DNA of 64,000 nucleotides from Sphingopyxis sp. USTB-05 (GCF_023822045.1 NZ_CP084712.1:1674001-1738000); one strand, 5' to 3'; shown: positions 24,321 through 34,128, counted from the first letter of the stretch. The notes: generated by a model not told the origin, from the sequence alone. Numbers and translations: made by a program.

Positions 24321-26402
24321 ATGAAAAAAGCTGTCTTTGCCGTTCTTCTGTCCTCCGCCGCGATTCTTGCCGGCCCCGTCGCCTGCAGCAGCGGCAAAGA
24401 CAGTTCCGCCGCTTACACCGTCGGCACCGATATCGGGATCAGCAAGGCAGCGATGGATACGGGCGTGAAGCCCGGCGACGACTTCTACGCCTATGCCAAC
24501 GGCAATTGGGACAAGGCGAACGAGATTCCCGCCGACCGCTCTTCCATCGGCGCCTTTTACGTCGCGCAGCTCGAAACCGAAAAGCGCAACCGCGAACTGG
24601 TCGATGCGATCGTCAAGGGCGATGCGGCGCCCGACACCAATGAGGGCCGGATCGCCGCCTTCTATAAGGCCTTTACCAATGTGAAGGCCATCGATGCCGC
24701 TGGCATGAAACCCGTCGCCGCCGACCTGGCGCGCTTCGCCGCGATCACCGACAAGGCTGCGCTGTCGAAGGTGCTGGGCGAACAGCTTCGCGCCGACGTC
24801 GATCCACTCAATGCGACCAACTTCCAGACCGAAAATCTCTTCGGCGTCTTTGTGACGCAAGGGCTCGCGACTCCGGGCGAGGTCATTCCCTATCTGCTGC
24901 AAGGCGGCCTCGGCATGCCCGAGCGTGAATATTATCTGTCGGCCGACCCCAAGATGGCGACCATCCGCACCGCCTACCAGGCCTATATCGCCAAGCTGCT
25001 CACCGCTGCCGGCCAGAGCGACGCCGCCGCCAAGGCGAAGCGCATCTATGACCTTGAGGTCAATATCGCGAAAGCGCATGCGACGCGCGAACAGAGTGAG
25101 GATTTCACCAAGTCCGCCGACGTCTGGGCCAAGGGCGATTTCGCGAAGAAGGCGCCGGGTATCGACTGGCCGGCTTTCTTTGCCGCCGCCAAGCTGGATG
25201 GTGCGGGCAAGTTCGGCGCCTATCATGCGGGTGCGATCACCGGACTGTCGGCGCTTGTCGCGTCCGAACCGCTCGATGCGTGGAAAGACTGGCTCGCCTT
25301 TCACCAGATCAACAGCCACAGCGACGTGCTGCCGAGCGCGATCGATAGCGCACATTTCGCCTTTTACGGCACGACGATGGCAGGCACGCCGCAGCAGCGC
25401 GGCCGCGAAAAGCGCGCGCTCGACGCGCTCGACTTCTATCTCGGCGATGCGGTGGGCAAGGCTTATGCCGACAAATATTTCCCCGCCTCGGCCAAGGCCG
25501 AAGTCGGCGACATGGTGAAGAACATCAAGGCCGCCTTTGCCACGCGGGTGAACACGATCGACTGGATGGCGCCCGAAACGAAGAAAGAAGCAATCAAGAA
25601 GGTTGAAACCATTGCCGTGGGCGTGGGCTATCCCGACACGTGGCGCGACTATGGCAGCTACACCGTCGGCGCCGACGCCTATGCGAACGAGGTCGCCGGG
25701 CAGAAAGCCGAATATGTGCACCAACTCGCCAAGATCGGCAAACCCATGGACAAGGGCGAATGGTGGATGGTCCCGCAGACCGTCAACGCAGTGAACCTGC
25801 CGGTGCAGAATGCGCTGAACTTCCCCGCCGCGATCCTGCAGCCGCCCTTCTTCAATGCCAAGGCCGACCCCGCGTATAATTATGGCGCGATCGGCGCGGT
25901 GATCGGGCATGAGATCAGCCACAGCTTCGACAACAACGGCGCTGCCTTCGATTCCACGGGCGCGCTGCGCAACTGGTGGACTGCGGCGGATCTGGCGAAG
26001 TTCAACGCTGCGGGCGACGCGCTGGCGGCGCAGTTCGACACCTATAAGCCGTTCCCCGACCTTGCGATCAACGGTAAGCTGACGCTGGGCGAAAATATCG
26101 CCGACGTCGCGGGGCTTCAGGCGGCCTATGACGCCTATCGCGCGTCGCTCGGCGGCAAGGAAGCGCCGGTGATCGACGGCTTCAGCGGCGATCAGCGCTT
26201 CTTCATCGCCTTTGCGCAGACCTGGGCGACCAAGATGCGTGCCGAGGCGCTGCGCGCGCGCGTCGCGACCGACGGCCATGCGCCGGGCATGTACCGCGCG
26301 CTGACGGTTCGCAACCTCGACGCATGGTACAAGGCGTTCGACGTCAAGGAAGGCGACAAGCTTTACCTCGCGCCCGACAAGCGCGTCCGCGTCTGGGGAT
26401 AG
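24321..26402 (+). CDS. M13 family zinc metallopeptidase, lipoprotein
   Basis: A 693-residue neprilysin/PepO-type endopeptidase. The signal peptide ends in a lipobox-like VACSS (Cys22), predicting a periplasmic or outer-membrane anchor. The zinc motif HEISH is at residues 530-534, the third ligand Glu591 lies in GENIADVAG, and the NAxY-type substrate-binding loop is near VNAVNLPVQNALNFPAAIL. RDCHAPGM-like NATDGHAPGMYR is replaced by ATDGHAPGMYR close to the C-terminus, as usual in bacteria. It separates the two leucine-degradation chains but lies on the opposite strand, so co-regulation is not implied. Confidence 0.93.
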   Translation: MKKAVFAVLLSSAAILAGPVACSSGKDSSAAYTVGTDIGISKAAMDTGVKPGDDFYAYANGNWDKANEIPADRSSIGAFYVAQLETEKRNRELVDAIVKGDAAPDTNEGRIAAFYKAFTNVKAIDAAGMKPVAADLARFAAITDKAALSKVLGEQLRADVDPLNATNFQTENLFGVFVTQGLATPGEVIPYLLQGGLGMPEREYYLSADPKMATIRTAYQAYIAKLLTAAGQSDAAAKAKRIYDLEVNIAKAHATREQSEDFTKSADVWAKGDFAKKAPGIDWPAFFAAAKLDGAGKFGAYHAGAITGLSALVASEPLDAWKDWLAFHQINSHSDVLPSAIDSAHFAFYGTTMAGTPQQRGREKRALDALDFYLGDAVGKAYADKYFPASAKAEVGDMVKNIKAAFATRVNTIDWMAPETKKEAIKKVETIAVGVGYPDTWRDYGSYTVGADAYANEVAGQKAEYVHQLAKIGKPMDKGEWWMVPQTVNAVNLPVQNALNFPAAILQPPFFNAKADPAYNYGAIGAVIGHEISHSFDNNGAAFDSTGALRNWWTAADLAKFNAAGDALAAQFDTYKPFPDLAINGKLTLGENIADVAGLQAAYDAYRASLGGKEAPVIDGFSGDQRFFIAFAQTWATKMRAEALRARVATDGHAPGMYRALTVRNLDAWYKAFDVKEGDKLYLAPDKRVRVWG

Positions 26403-26409
26403 AGCATTG

Positions 26410-26432
26410 GGGCGGGGCGTCATGCTCCGCCC
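26410..26432. terminator. Hairpin between convergent genes
   Basis: A 9-bp stem with one G-U wobble (26410-26418 with 26424-26432) and a 5-nt loop spans the stop of the 26420 gene and the end of the M13 peptidase transcript. It probably ends transcription in both directions. Confidence 0.5.
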
Positions 26433-26698
26433 TCATTCTTTGCGGCGGGCTTCTTGCGGATCAGATGGCTGTAGACGCCGACCAGATTGATGCCGAGCAG
26501 GGCGACATTCTGCCACCCGATGCCTTCGCGGTCGGGCTGGAGAAAGCCCCATGCGATCAGCGCCAGGCTGCTCGTCACGAAGATCACGAAGGCCCAGCCG
26601 TTCCACCGCTCGCCTAGGTTGAGCGACACGAGCAGCGCCGCGAGCGTCGCGGCGGCGGCGCCATAATATTGCAGGGCGGTGAGCAATGTGTCGCTCAC
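26420..26698 (-). CDS. Small YgjV-like membrane protein
   Basis: A 92-residue protein with three hydrophobic helices (TALQYYGAAAATLAALLVSL, WAFVIFVTSSLALIAWGF, WQNVALLGINLVGVYSHL) and a basic C-terminus (RKKPAAKNEGGA). The general plan resembles small inner-membrane proteins of the YgjV type. It uses GTG 26698, which overlaps the VOC gene stop by 4 nt (GTGA). It is the last member of the liuA-led chain; no function is known. Confidence 0.68.
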   Translation of the reverse strand: MSDTLLTALQYYGAAAATLAALLVSLNLGERWNGWAFVIFVTSSLALIAWGFLQPDREGIGWQNVALLGINLVGVYSHLIRKKPAAKNEGGA

Positions 26699-27108
26699 GG
26701 TCCAGTCGCCCCGAACACAAACTCTAGCTTCAATCCATCGGGATCGGCAAAGAAGACGGCGTAATAGGTCGGTCCATAACGCGGATAATCCGCGGGCGGA
26801 TCGAGGACCTCCGCACCGATGCTGCGCAACAAATCATGAAGCGCGTCGACGTCGTCGCGGCTGTCGGCGGTCCATGCGAGATGGTGGAGCCCCGGCGAAT
26901 AACGATCGTGCGTGCGGTTTGCGCCATCGCCGCGCGCTTCGATAATGCCGATCGAGTGAAAGGGCTCGCCCGCGTGGTCCCAGTCGCTGCCATGATCATA
27001 ATCGGCCGAACGGCGGTAGCCGAGGAAGCCGAGCACCGCGCCGTAGAAGACCCGCGAGCGGCTCTTGTCCGTGACGGTCAGGTCGATGTGATGGACAAGT
27101 CCGCGCAT
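26695..27108 (-). CDS. VOC-family (glyoxalase-like) protein
   Basis: A 137-residue vicinal-oxygen-chelate protein starting at ATG 27108 (MRGLVHHIDLTVTDKSRSRV). Metal-ligand positions are visible in HHIDLTV, LHHLAWTA and the final GLKLEFVF, the pattern of glyoxalase I, dioxygenase or epimerase relatives. It lies 2 nt after a small membrane protein and overlaps the next gene by 4 nt, all downstream of liuA. It could handle an acyl-CoA epimerisation or detoxify a reactive intermediate; context suggests a branched-chain role but does not fix it. Confidence 0.82.
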   Translation of the reverse strand: MRGLVHHIDLTVTDKSRSRVFYGAVLGFLGYRRSADYDHGSDWDHAGEPFHSIGIIEARGDGANRTHDRYSPGLHHLAWTADSRDDVDALHDLLRSIGAEVLDPPADYPRYGPTYYAVFFADPDGLKLEFVFGATGP

Positions 27109-27110
27109 GT

Positions 27111-27455
27111 TCAGGCCAACGCGCCGATCAGCGCGAAGATGCCGGCGCCGCAGAGGGCCGGCCAGGCAATGTGCCGACCCCTGGTGTAAACGGCGTTGGC
27201 CAGCCCCGTCGCCAGCCAGCCGCTGCCGATGGCTATCAGCAAGCCGTTGGGTGTTCCCGGCCATGCGACCGCCGCCGCCGAAATCAGCATCAGCACGGAC
27301 GTGGCATGCCAGGCAAAGCGGATGATGCGTCGCGTCAGCGGATCGGCAAGCGGCCCAGCGCGCAGCAACGGCACGATCAGGCGCCGATAGCCCAGCACCG
27401 AATGAACCCCGGCCGTCGTCACCATGAAGGCGGCCGACAGCCAGAGCCAGATCAC
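27111..27455 (-). CDS. Four-helix hypothetical membrane protein coupled to liuA
   Basis: A 114-residue protein from GTG 27455, which overlaps the liuA stop by 4 nt (GTGA), showing translational coupling. Four hydrophobic helices ([20 protein letters not shown], then [38 protein letters not shown] and [15 protein letters not shown]) contain conserved-looking histidines (GVHSV, FAWHAT, RHIAWP). These could bind haem or a quinone, which would be notable next to an electron-donating dehydrogenase, but that is speculation. Confidence 0.68.
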   Translation of the reverse strand: MIWLWLSAAFMVTTAGVHSVLGYRRLIVPLLRAGPLADPLTRRIIRFAWHATSVLMLISAAAVAWPGTPNGLLIAIGSGWLATGLANAVYTRGRHIAWPALCGAGIFALIGALA

Positions 27456-28621
27456 GCGCCGGCGCCGATCAGTTCGCGGCCGATTAGCATACGGCGGATT
27501 TCGTTGGTGCCAGCGCCGATGTCGAGCAGCTTGGCGTCGCGCCAATAGCGTTCGACCGGCCAGTCCTTGGTATAGCCCGCGCCGCCCAGCGCCTGGATCG
27601 CTTCGCCCGCGACCTTCACCGCATTCTCGCTGGCGAGCAGGATCGCGCCCGCGGCGTCGAAGCGCGTCGTCTGCCCGGCGTCGCATGCCTTGGCGACGTT
27701 ATAGACGTACGAACGCGCCGACTGGAGCATGACATACATGTCCGCGACCTTCGCCTGCATGAGCTGGAACGAACCGATGGGCTTCCCGAACTGCTTCCGC
27801 TCGCGGACATAGGGAATGACCGTGTCGAGGCACGCCTGCATGATGCCGAGCTGGAGCCCGGCGAGCACGACGCGTTCATAATCGAGCCCCGACATCAGCA
27901 CGCCGACGCCGCCATTCTCTGGGCCCATCACCTGTTCCTCGGACACTTCGCAATCGGTGAAGACCAGTTCCGCCGTCGGCGATCCGCGCATGCCGACCTT
28001 GTCGATCTTTTGCCCGATGCTGAACCCCGGCATGTCCTTTTCGATCAGGAAAGCGGTAATCCCGCGCGACCCCGCCTCGGGGCTGGTCTTTGCATAGACG
28101 ACCAGCGTGTCCGCGTGCGTTGCGTTGGTGATCCAGAATTTGGTGCCATTGAGAATATAGCCGCTGCCTTTGCGCTCGGCCTTCAGCTTCATCGACACGA
28201 CGTCGCTGCCCGCGCCCGCCTCGGACATGGCGAGGCTGCCGACATGCTCGCCGCTGATCAGCTTGGGCAGATATTTCGCCTTCTGCTCGGCATTGCCCCA
28301 GCGGCGGATCTGGTTGACGCAAAGGTTCGAGTGCGCGCCATAGGAGAGGCCGATGGCCCCCGATGCGCGCGACACTTCCTCGACCGCGATGACATGTTCG
28401 AGATAGCCGAGGCCGAGGCCGCCATATTCTTCCTCGACGGTGATGCCGTGCAGGCCAAGCTCGCCCATCTGCGTCCACAATTCGTCGCGCGGGAACCAAT
28501 CTTCGGCGTCGGCCTTGGCCGCGAGCGGCGCGATCTGTTCGTCGGCGAAGCGGGCAGTGGTTTCGCGGATCATGTCGGCGGTTTCGCCGAGTGCGAAGTC
28601 GAAATCGGGGGTGGCGCGCAT
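27452..28621 (-). CDS. liuA: Isovaleryl-CoA dehydrogenase
   Basis: A 389-residue FAD enzyme that oxidises isovaleryl-CoA to 3-methylcrotonyl-CoA in leucine degradation, passing electrons to ETF. Family motifs are [36 protein letters not shown], and a C-terminal [21 protein letters not shown] and [16 protein letters not shown]. The catalytic Glu appears at the isovaleryl-CoA-specific position in [15 protein letters not shown], not at the classical C-terminal site, which supports the assignment over other acyl-CoA dehydrogenases. It starts at ATG 28621, is divergent from a LysR gene and heads a four-gene coupled chain. Confidence 0.93.
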   Translation of the reverse strand: MRATPDFDFALGETADMIRETTARFADEQIAPLAAKADAEDWFPRDELWTQMGELGLHGITVEEEYGGLGLGYLEHVIAVEEVSRASGAIGLSYGAHSNLCVNQIRRWGNAEQKAKYLPKLISGEHVGSLAMSEAGAGSDVVSMKLKAERKGSGYILNGTKFWITNATHADTLVVYAKTSPEAGSRGITAFLIEKDMPGFSIGQKIDKVGMRGSPTAELVFTDCEVSEEQVMGPENGGVGVLMSGLDYERVVLAGLQLGIMQACLDTVIPYVRERKQFGKPIGSFQLMQAKVADMYVMLQSARSYVYNVAKACDAGQTTRFDAAGAILLASENAVKVAGEAIQALGGAGYTKDWPVERYWRDAKLLDIGAGTNEIRRMLIGRELIGAGA

Positions 28622-28699
28622 GGATTACCTATCGATCTGGGCGGGACAGGGGCGCGATAGTGCATCAAAATATGTTCATAGGGAAATTGAAACGATCAC

Positions 28700-28721
28700 A
28701 GATTTAGCATAAGTAAAATCT
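28700..28721. promoter_or_regulatory. Inverted repeat in liuA-LysR divergent gap
   Basis: AGATTT (28700-28705) and AAATCT (28716-28721) form an inverted repeat with a 10-nt spacer, directly before the LysR ATG at 28722 in a 100-nt, AT-rich divergent region. Spacing and composition fit a LysR-type binding box (T-N11-A class). It would let one regulator control itself and liuA. Confidence 0.45.
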
Positions 28722-29624
28722 ATGATTAAGCGCACCCATATCCGCCAGTTTCTCGCCGTCGTCGATGCGGGCAGCTTCACGCAGGCGGCGCTGCGCATCC
28801 GCGTCACCCAGCCGGCGCTCTCGACCGGCATCGCCGAACTTGAAAAGCTGGTCGGCACGTCATTGTTCATCCGTAATCGCCGCCAGATCAGATTGACCGA
28901 GGCCGGGGGGCGCTTCCTGCCGATCGCGCGCGATCTCGAACGCGGCTTTCGGACTGCCGACAGCTTCGGGCGCGAGAGCGACGGCCAGGCGAGCGAGCTC
29001 AAGCTCGGGGTGATCCGCTCTGCCCCCGCCGAACTGCTACAGGCAATCGCGACAGCGTTGCGCCCGGGTTTTGCGATCGAGCTGATCGAGAATAGCGACT
29101 CCGAACTCCGCGCTGCGCTTGGCAGCGGCCGCGTCAACATGGTGCTTGTGCCGCTGCGGGCGGGCGAGCGCGGCGACCATGTGCTGCCGCTCTATGAAGA
29201 GCCGCTGGCGATGTTCATCGCGTCGGATCACCCGCTCGCGGGACGCATCGAAGTCGGGCCCGAGGAGCTCGCAGCCGAAACGATGATTGCGCGCCGGTCG
29301 TGCGAATTCCTCGACGCGACGAGCCGCTTCTTTACGCGGCACGGGGTTCGCCCGCGCTTCGCGTTGCGTAGCGAAAGCGACGAGCGTTGCCTGCGTATGG
29401 TTGCGGCGGGGATCGGGATCACCACCGCGCCCGTTTCGCTCGCGATCGACGGCATCGTTCCCTTGAAGGTCGCGGGTTATGATTTTCGCCGCGAACTCGG
29501 CCTGATCACCGATCCGGCCTGGCGTACGCTCCCGGAAATCGCACCGCGGCTGGCGCACGCGCTCGAAACGATCGGCGCGATCGCGGCCGAGTGGCGGCAG
29601 ATGAAAGTCGATATCGCTGCATGA
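28722..29624 (+). CDS. LysR-family transcriptional regulator
   Basis: A 300-residue regulator with an N-terminal helix-turn-helix ([20 protein letters not shown], then [19 protein letters not shown]) and a periplasmic-binding-like effector domain from about residue 90. It is divergent from liuA with a 100-nt gap holding an inverted repeat, the classical arrangement for a LysR protein and its target. It also lies 83 nt upstream of cysD on the same strand, so a role in sulfur assimilation (CysB/Cbl-like) cannot be excluded. The effector domain lacks features that I can tie to a ligand. Confidence 0.87.
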   Translation: MIKRTHIRQFLAVVDAGSFTQAALRIRVTQPALSTGIAELEKLVGTSLFIRNRRQIRLTEAGGRFLPIARDLERGFRTADSFGRESDGQASELKLGVIRSAPAELLQAIATALRPGFAIELIENSDSELRAALGSGRVNMVLVPLRAGERGDHVLPLYEEPLAMFIASDHPLAGRIEVGPEELAAETMIARRSCEFLDATSRFFTRHGVRPRFALRSESDERCLRMVAAGIGITTAPVSLAIDGIVPLKVAGYDFRRELGLITDPAWRTLPEIAPRLAHALETIGAIAAEWRQMKVDIAA

Positions 29625-29706
29625 TCGGAGGCCTCACAAGTCTGGCTTGCCCCCTCAAAAGGCCATACAGTTTGCGCGCCGCCAATGGGGGAGGCAAGGG
29701 CGAGGC

Positions 29707-30612
29707 ATGACCGATACGCTGACCCATCTCGACCGGCTCGAGGCCGAGAGCATTCATATCATGCGCGAAGTGATGGCCGACGCCGCGAAGCCCGTAATGC
29801 TGTATAGCGTGGGCAAGGATAGCGCCGTGATGCTGCACCTCGCGCGCAAAGCCTTTTATCCTTCGCCGCCGCCGTTCCCGCTACTTCATGTCGACACGAC
29901 ATGGAAATTCCGGGCGATGTACGAACTGCGCGATCGCATGGCCGCTGAAAGCGGCATGGAACTGATCGTCTATCAGAACCCCGAAGCCAAGGAACGGGGG
30001 ATCAATCCCTTCGATCACGGCCCGCTCCACACCGACATGTGGAAGACCGAAGGCCTCAAACAGGCGCTCGACCTCCATGGCTTCGACGTCGCTTTCGGCG
30101 GCGCGCGGCGCGACGAGGAAAAGAGCCGCGCGAAGGAACGCATCTTTTCCTTCCGTACCGCCAGCCATGGCTGGGATCCGAAGAAGCAGCGTCCCGAGCT
30201 CTGGAACCTCTACAATGCGCGCAAGGCGAAGGGCGAAAGCATCCGCGTCTTCCCGATCTCGAACTGGACCGAACTCGACATCTGGCAGTATATTGCGCGC
30301 GAGAATATTCCGATCGTGCCGCTCTATTTCGCCGCGCCGCGTCCGACCGTGACACGCGACGGCCTGCTGCTGATGGTCGACGACGATCGCTTTCCGTTGC
30401 TGCCCGGCGAAACGCCCGTGGAGCGTTCGGTGCGTTTCCGCACGCTCGGCTGCTACCCGCTGACCGGCGCGGTCGAGAGCGAAGCGAAAACACTCTCGGA
30501 AGTTATCCAGGAAATGCTGCTGACGACGACCAGCGAACGGCAAGGTCGCATCATCGACAAGGATGGCGGCGATGCGTCGATGGAGAAGAAGAAGCAGGAG
30601 GGGTATTTCTGA
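29707..30612 (+). CDS. cysD: Sulfate adenylyltransferase small subunit (CysD)
   Basis: Forms APS from sulfate and ATP with CysN. The 301-residue protein belongs to the PAPS reductase/ATP-sulfurylase fold. It contains the PP-loop [17 protein letters not shown] near residue 35, [29 protein letters not shown] and the C-terminal [16 protein letters not shown] 29707 ([19 protein letters not shown]) gives the usual N-terminus. Its stop overlaps the cysNC start by 1 nt (TGATG). It is the first gene of cysD-cysNC-cysQ. Confidence 0.96.
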   Translation: MTDTLTHLDRLEAESIHIMREVMADAAKPVMLYSVGKDSAVMLHLARKAFYPSPPPFPLLHVDTTWKFRAMYELRDRMAAESGMELIVYQNPEAKERGINPFDHGPLHTDMWKTEGLKQALDLHGFDVAFGGARRDEEKSRAKERIFSFRTASHGWDPKKQRPELWNLYNARKAKGESIRVFPISNWTELDIWQYIARENIPIVPLYFAAPRPTVTRDGLLLMVDDDRFPLLPGETPVERSVRFRTLGCYPLTGAVESEAKTLSEVIQEMLLTTTSERQGRIIDKDGGDASMEKKKQEGYF

Positions 30613-32513
30613 TGACCGATCCTGTTTACGTCACCGACGCGCTGATCGCCGAGGATATCGACGCCTATCTGGCGGGTCACGAGAAGAAGTCGCTGCTGCG
30701 CTTCATCACCTGTGGCTCGGTCGATGACGGGAAATCGACGCTGATCGGCCGCCTGCTCTATGACTCGAAGATGATATTCGAGGATCAACTCGCCGCGCTG
30801 GAAGCCGATAGCAAGCGCGTCGGTACACAGGGGCAGGAGATCGACTTCGCGTTGCTTGTCGACGGCCTCGCCGCCGAGCGCGAGCAGGGGATTACGATCG
30901 ACGTCGCCTATCGCTTTTTCACGACCGAGAAGCGCAAGTTCATCGTCGCCGACACGCCGGGGCACGAGCAATATACGCGCAACATGGTCACCGGCGCCTC
31001 GACCGCCGACCTTGCCGTCATCCTGATCGACGCACGCAAGGGTGTGCTGACCCAGACGCGCCGGCACAGCTTCCTGGCGCATCTGATCGGCATCAAGCAT
31101 ATCGTGCTGGCGGTGAACAAGATGGATCTTGTCGGTTACGACAAGGCCGTGTTCGACCGGATCACGCTGGCGTACCGGGCGTTCGCGAGCGAGATCGGCA
31201 TCACCAATTTCACCGCGATCCCGATCTCGGGGTTCAAGGGCGATAATATTACCGCGCTGTCGGAAAACACCCCTTGGTTCAAGGGCCCGGCGCTGATCGA
31301 ACATCTCGAAACTGTCGAGATCGGCGCAGCCGCCGACGAGGCAAAGCCGTTCCGTTTGCCGGTACAATGGGTCAACCGCCCGAACCTCGATTTCCGCGGT
31401 TTCTCGGGCCAGCTTGCGAGTGGCAAGGTTAAGCCGGGGGATGCTGTGCGCATCTTGCCCAGCGGCAAGACAACGACCGTCGACCGCATCGTCACGCTGG
31501 ACGGCGACCTGGACAAGGCCGTCGCGGGGCAGTCGGTCACGCTGACGCTCGCCGACGAGGTCGACTGCTCGCGCGGCGATGTCATCGCGGCTGCCGACAA
31601 TCCCCCCGAGGCGGCCGATCAGTTCGAGGCGACGCTCGTCTGGATGGCGGACGAGGCGATGATTCCGGGCCGCGCCTATTGGCTGAAGCTCGCGACGCAG
31701 AGCGTTTCGGCGACCATCCAGGCGCCGAAATATGAGATCAACGTCAACACGCTCGATCATCTTGCGGCAAAGACGCTCGAACTCAATGGTATCGGCGTCG
31801 TCGAACTTTCGACCGACAAGCCGATCACTTTCGAGGCCTATTCGGACAATCGGACGCTTGGCGGCTTCATCCTGATCGACAAGCTGACCAATGCGACCGT
31901 GGCCGCGGGAATGCTGCACTTCAGCCTGCGCCGTGCGCAGAATGTGCATTGGCAGGCGACCGATATCGACCGTGACATGCGCGCGAACCTCAAGAATCAG
32001 CGCCCGGCGCTGCTGTGGTTCACCGGATTGTCGGGCTCGGGCAAATCGACGATCGCCAACCTGGTCGAAAAGAAGCTGCACCGGATGAACCGGCACAGCT
32101 TCCTGCTCGACGGGGACAATGTCCGCCACGGGCTCAACCGCGATCTCGGCTTTACCGAGGCCGACCGGATCGAGAATATCCGCCGCGTCGGCGAGGTCGC
32201 GAAACTGATGAGCGACGCGGGGCTTATCGTCATCACCGCCTTCATCTCGCCCTTCCGCGCCGAACGCGAAATGGTGCGCGGCATGCTGCCTGAGGGCGAG
32301 TTCATCGAAGTGTTCATCGATACCCCGCTCGCCGAGGCGGAGAAGCGCGACGTGAAGGGCCTCTATAAAAAGGCGCGCGCCGGGCAGCTCAAGAATTTCA
32401 CCGGCATCGATAGCCCCTATGAAGCGCCCGAGACGCCCGAAATTCGTATCGACACGACCGCGATGACGCCCGAAGAGGCGGCGGACCTTATCATCGATCG
32501 TTTGTTGGGATAG
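30612..32513 (+). CDS. cysNC: Fused sulfate adenylyltransferase GTPase/APS kinase (CysNC)
   Basis: A 633-residue fusion. Residues about 20-440 are the EF-Tu-like GTPase CysN (P-loop GSVDDGKS at 35-42, [26 protein letters not shown]). From about 460 follows the APS kinase CysC (P-loop GLSGSGKST at 472-480, [30 protein letters not shown]). The enzyme drives APS formation by GTP hydrolysis and then makes PAPS. The fusion is common in alphaproteobacteria. cysQ follows after 2 nt. An in-frame extension to 30039 exists but lies inside cysD and is not used. Confidence 0.96.
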   Translation: MTDPVYVTDALIAEDIDAYLAGHEKKSLLRFITCGSVDDGKSTLIGRLLYDSKMIFEDQLAALEADSKRVGTQGQEIDFALLVDGLAAEREQGITIDVAYRFFTTEKRKFIVADTPGHEQYTRNMVTGASTADLAVILIDARKGVLTQTRRHSFLAHLIGIKHIVLAVNKMDLVGYDKAVFDRITLAYRAFASEIGITNFTAIPISGFKGDNITALSENTPWFKGPALIEHLETVEIGAAADEAKPFRLPVQWVNRPNLDFRGFSGQLASGKVKPGDAVRILPSGKTTTVDRIVTLDGDLDKAVAGQSVTLTLADEVDCSRGDVIAAADNPPEAADQFEATLVWMADEAMIPGRAYWLKLATQSVSATIQAPKYEINVNTLDHLAAKTLELNGIGVVELSTDKPITFEAYSDNRTLGGFILIDKLTNATVAAGMLHFSLRRAQNVHWQATDIDRDMRANLKNQRPALLWFTGLSGSGKSTIANLVEKKLHRMNRHSFLLDGDNVRHGLNRDLGFTEADRIENIRRVGEVAKLMSDAGLIVITAFISPFRAEREMVRGMLPEGEFIEVFIDTPLAEAEKRDVKGLYKKARAGQLKNFTGIDSPYEAPETPEIRIDTTAMTPEEAADLIIDRLLG

Positions 32514-32515
32514 AT

Positions 32516-33265
32516 ATGGCTGCGGGGGAAACGGACGAACAACTGGCCGAACGGCTCGCAACCGCCGCGGGGGAGATCCTGATGGATTTGCGTGCGCATG
32601 GCGGCCTTGAAGGCAAGGCGTTGGGGAAGGCCGGTGACGAGCAGGCCAACGCGATGCTGTGCCGCGAGATTCGCGCAGCCCGGCCGGCCGACGCGCTCCT
32701 CTCCGAAGAAGAGAAGGACAATATCGCGCGCTGCGGGCAGAGCCGCGTCTGGATCGTCGACCCGCTCGATGGCACGCGCGAATATGGCGAGGGCAGGGAC
32801 GATTGGGCGGTGCATGTCGCGCTCGCGGTCGATGGCGTCGCGACGGTCGGCGCGGTTGCGCTGCCGGGGCTGGGCATCACATTGACGTCTGGAACACCGG
32901 CACCGCTCCAGCCAGCGAACCAGCCGCTCCGGATGCTCGTCAGCCGCACGCGCCCCGCCGCCGAAGCCGTCTTCGTTGCCGAGAAGCTGTGCGCCGAACT
33001 GGTCGCGATGGGGTCGGCCGGGGCCAAGGCGATGGCGGTAGTGCGAGGGGAGGCGGATATCTATCTTCACACCGGCGGCCAATATGAATGGGACAATTGC
33101 GCCCCGGTCGCGGTGGCGCAGGCGGCGGGTCTGCACGTGAGCCGCGTCGACGGATCGCCGATCCGATACAATAATCCCGACACCTATCTGCCCGACCTGC
33201 TGATCTGCCGGAAGGAACTGGCGGGCGAGGCGCTGCGGTATGCTGCGGAATACCGGCGCGCTTAA
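32516..33265 (+). CDS. cysQ: 3'(2'),5'-bisphosphate nucleotidase (CysQ)
   Basis: An inositol-monophosphatase-fold enzyme that recycles PAP to AMP and controls PAPS levels. The 249-residue protein shows the metal-binding signatures LLSEEEKDN and WIVDPLDGTREYGEGR, and the C-terminal YEWDNCAPVAVAQAAGLHV. It is 2 nt downstream of cysNC and completes the activation operon. The N-terminus is slightly short compared with E. coli CysQ. A large inverted repeat follows the stop. Confidence 0.92.
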   Translation: MAAGETDEQLAERLATAAGEILMDLRAHGGLEGKALGKAGDEQANAMLCREIRAARPADALLSEEEKDNIARCGQSRVWIVDPLDGTREYGEGRDDWAVHVALAVDGVATVGAVALPGLGITLTSGTPAPLQPANQPLRMLVSRTRPAAEAVFVAEKLCAELVAMGSAGAKAMAVVRGEADIYLHTGGQYEWDNCAPVAVAQAAGLHVSRVDGSPIRYNNPDTYLPDLLICRKELAGEALRYAAEYRRA

Positions 33266-33298
33266 CCGTGTTCGACCGATTGCGGACCTATCTTTCTT

Positions 33299-33392
33299 CG
33301 TCACCCCGGACTTGATCCTCGGTCCCACTTGATGCCGAAGTCAGTGAGTGCGCCAAAAAGAAGCGGGATCCCGGGTGAAGCCCGGGAAGACG
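33299..33392. repeat. Long inverted-repeat element, copy 1
   Basis: The left arm 33299-33330 and right arm 33361-33392 (32 nt each, imperfectly complementary; CGTCACCCCGGACTTGAT and the AAGCGGGATCCCGGGT series) form a long hairpin. It is a degenerate copy of the element at 35437-35528 and shares about 20 nt of upstream flank with it (CGATT-CGGACC-ATC-TTCTT). It lies between the convergent ends of cysQ and the 33428 gene, so it can act as a terminator. Confidence 0.8.
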
Positions 33393-33427
33393 GAAGGCAG
33401 GGAGCGACGGGGAGCGGACAATCCGAT

Positions 33428-33655
33428 CTATGCGGAGCCGCTTGCGATTTCGCGTTTAGCTGCGGCAGCTGCCATCAAGATGCGTTCCACGATAGCGTCA
33501 AACTCGTCCTTGCCGATCGGATCGAGAGAATCGTAGTTGGAGACGCTTTCCGGCCACCAGCCGTGTTCCTCTCCGGACAGATGCAGTTGCCGTGCGGCTG
33601 CTTCCACCTCCTGGTCGGTGGGCCGATCACTATCTGTAACGCGAGGCGAAGGCAT
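33428..33655 (-). CDS. Hypothetical protein, 75 aa
   Basis: Starts at ATG 33655 (MPSPRVTDSDRPTDQEVEAA). A helix-rich, acidic protein with the Trp pair in EEHGWWPESVSNYD and an Ala-rich C-terminal helix (VERILMAAAAAKREIASGSA). No family is recognised. It lies in a low-GC islet between two copies of a large inverted repeat and is convergent with cysQ. Confidence 0.5.
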   Translation of the reverse strand: MPSPRVTDSDRPTDQEVEAAARQLHLSGEEHGWWPESVSNYDSLDPIGKDEFDAIVERILMAAAAAKREIASGSA

Positions 33656-33676
33656 TACCGAGGTCTATCAAATCTG

Positions 33677-33706
33677 ACGTCCGCTTCCCACCCTGATTGC
33701 GTCATT
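33677..33706. repeat. Degenerate CGTCCGCTT-type repeat, copy A
   Basis: ACGTCCGCTTCCCACCC, then a GACAT-like end (GTCATT), resembles a sphingomonad intergenic repeat whose full form pairs TCCGCTT with a distal GCGGACAT. It is one of four weak copies in the window (others at 34129, 54546 and 55221), all at the edges of low-GC islets. Confidence 0.4.
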
Positions 33707-33808
33707 GTTCGCCGATCTGGGTGCTACATCAGGAAATATCGACCGATTGCGGACTCTGCGGTGATCGTGCAGACGTTGTTCTATAGCACCCGAATTTAGG
33801 TCGTAGGC

Positions 33809-34123
33809 GTGGATATCCGAAGGATCATAAGAAAGTGGGCTGATAAGGAGGAAACGTCCCTCCGGCATCAATTTCATGGAAAGACAGTAGGGGATCGCTT
33901 TCGCGGTCTACGCCGTTCCGAGCGCAACGAAGTAAAGCTTTTTCTTTTGGCGGCGCTGCCGGCATGTCTGATTGGACCATTCATCGGGAAGTGGTCCGAT
34001 GCGTCGACCGGGGGAAAGGTAATGTTAGCCGCGACGGCGCTTTGGATGCTTGGCGTTATATTCGTTGGGAGCTATTTACTGTTTCGAGCCATCTTTAGAG
34101 CCTCACGACAACCGTTCGATTGA
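33809..34123 (+). CDS. Small hypothetical membrane protein, 104 aa
   Basis: GTG 33809 opens a basic N-terminal region (VDIRRIIRKWADKEETSLRH, then GDRFRGLRRSERNE) followed by two membrane helices (VKLFLLAALPACLIGPFIG and KVMLAATALWMLGVIFVGSY). The base composition is well below that of neighbouring genes. There is only a weak ribosome site. It is flanked by degenerate repeats at 33677 and 34129, so it may be a recent acquisition. Function unknown. Confidence 0.5.
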   Translation: MDIRRIIRKWADKEETSLRHQFHGKTVGDRFRGLRRSERNEVKLFLLAALPACLIGPFIGKWSDASTGGKVMLAATALWMLGVIFVGSYLLFRAIFRASRQPFD

Positions 34124-34128
34124 GGATC

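Noticed and set aside
24171..26423. 750-codon minus-strand open frame
   Set aside because: It is the antisense of the M13 peptidase, which has a signal peptide and complete zinc motifs; high GC at third positions creates the antisense frame.
28622..28721. A LiuR-type operator upstream of liuA
   Set aside because: No TTGACGT/ACGTCAA-like dyad is present; only the AT-rich inverted repeat was found.
30039..30611. Long N-terminal extension in frame with cysNC
   Set aside because: It lies entirely inside cysD in another frame and has shadow composition; the ATG at 30612 matches the CysN N-terminus and the TGATG junction.
30453..32561. 702-codon minus-strand open frame
   Set aside because: Antisense of cysNC; no recognisable domain.
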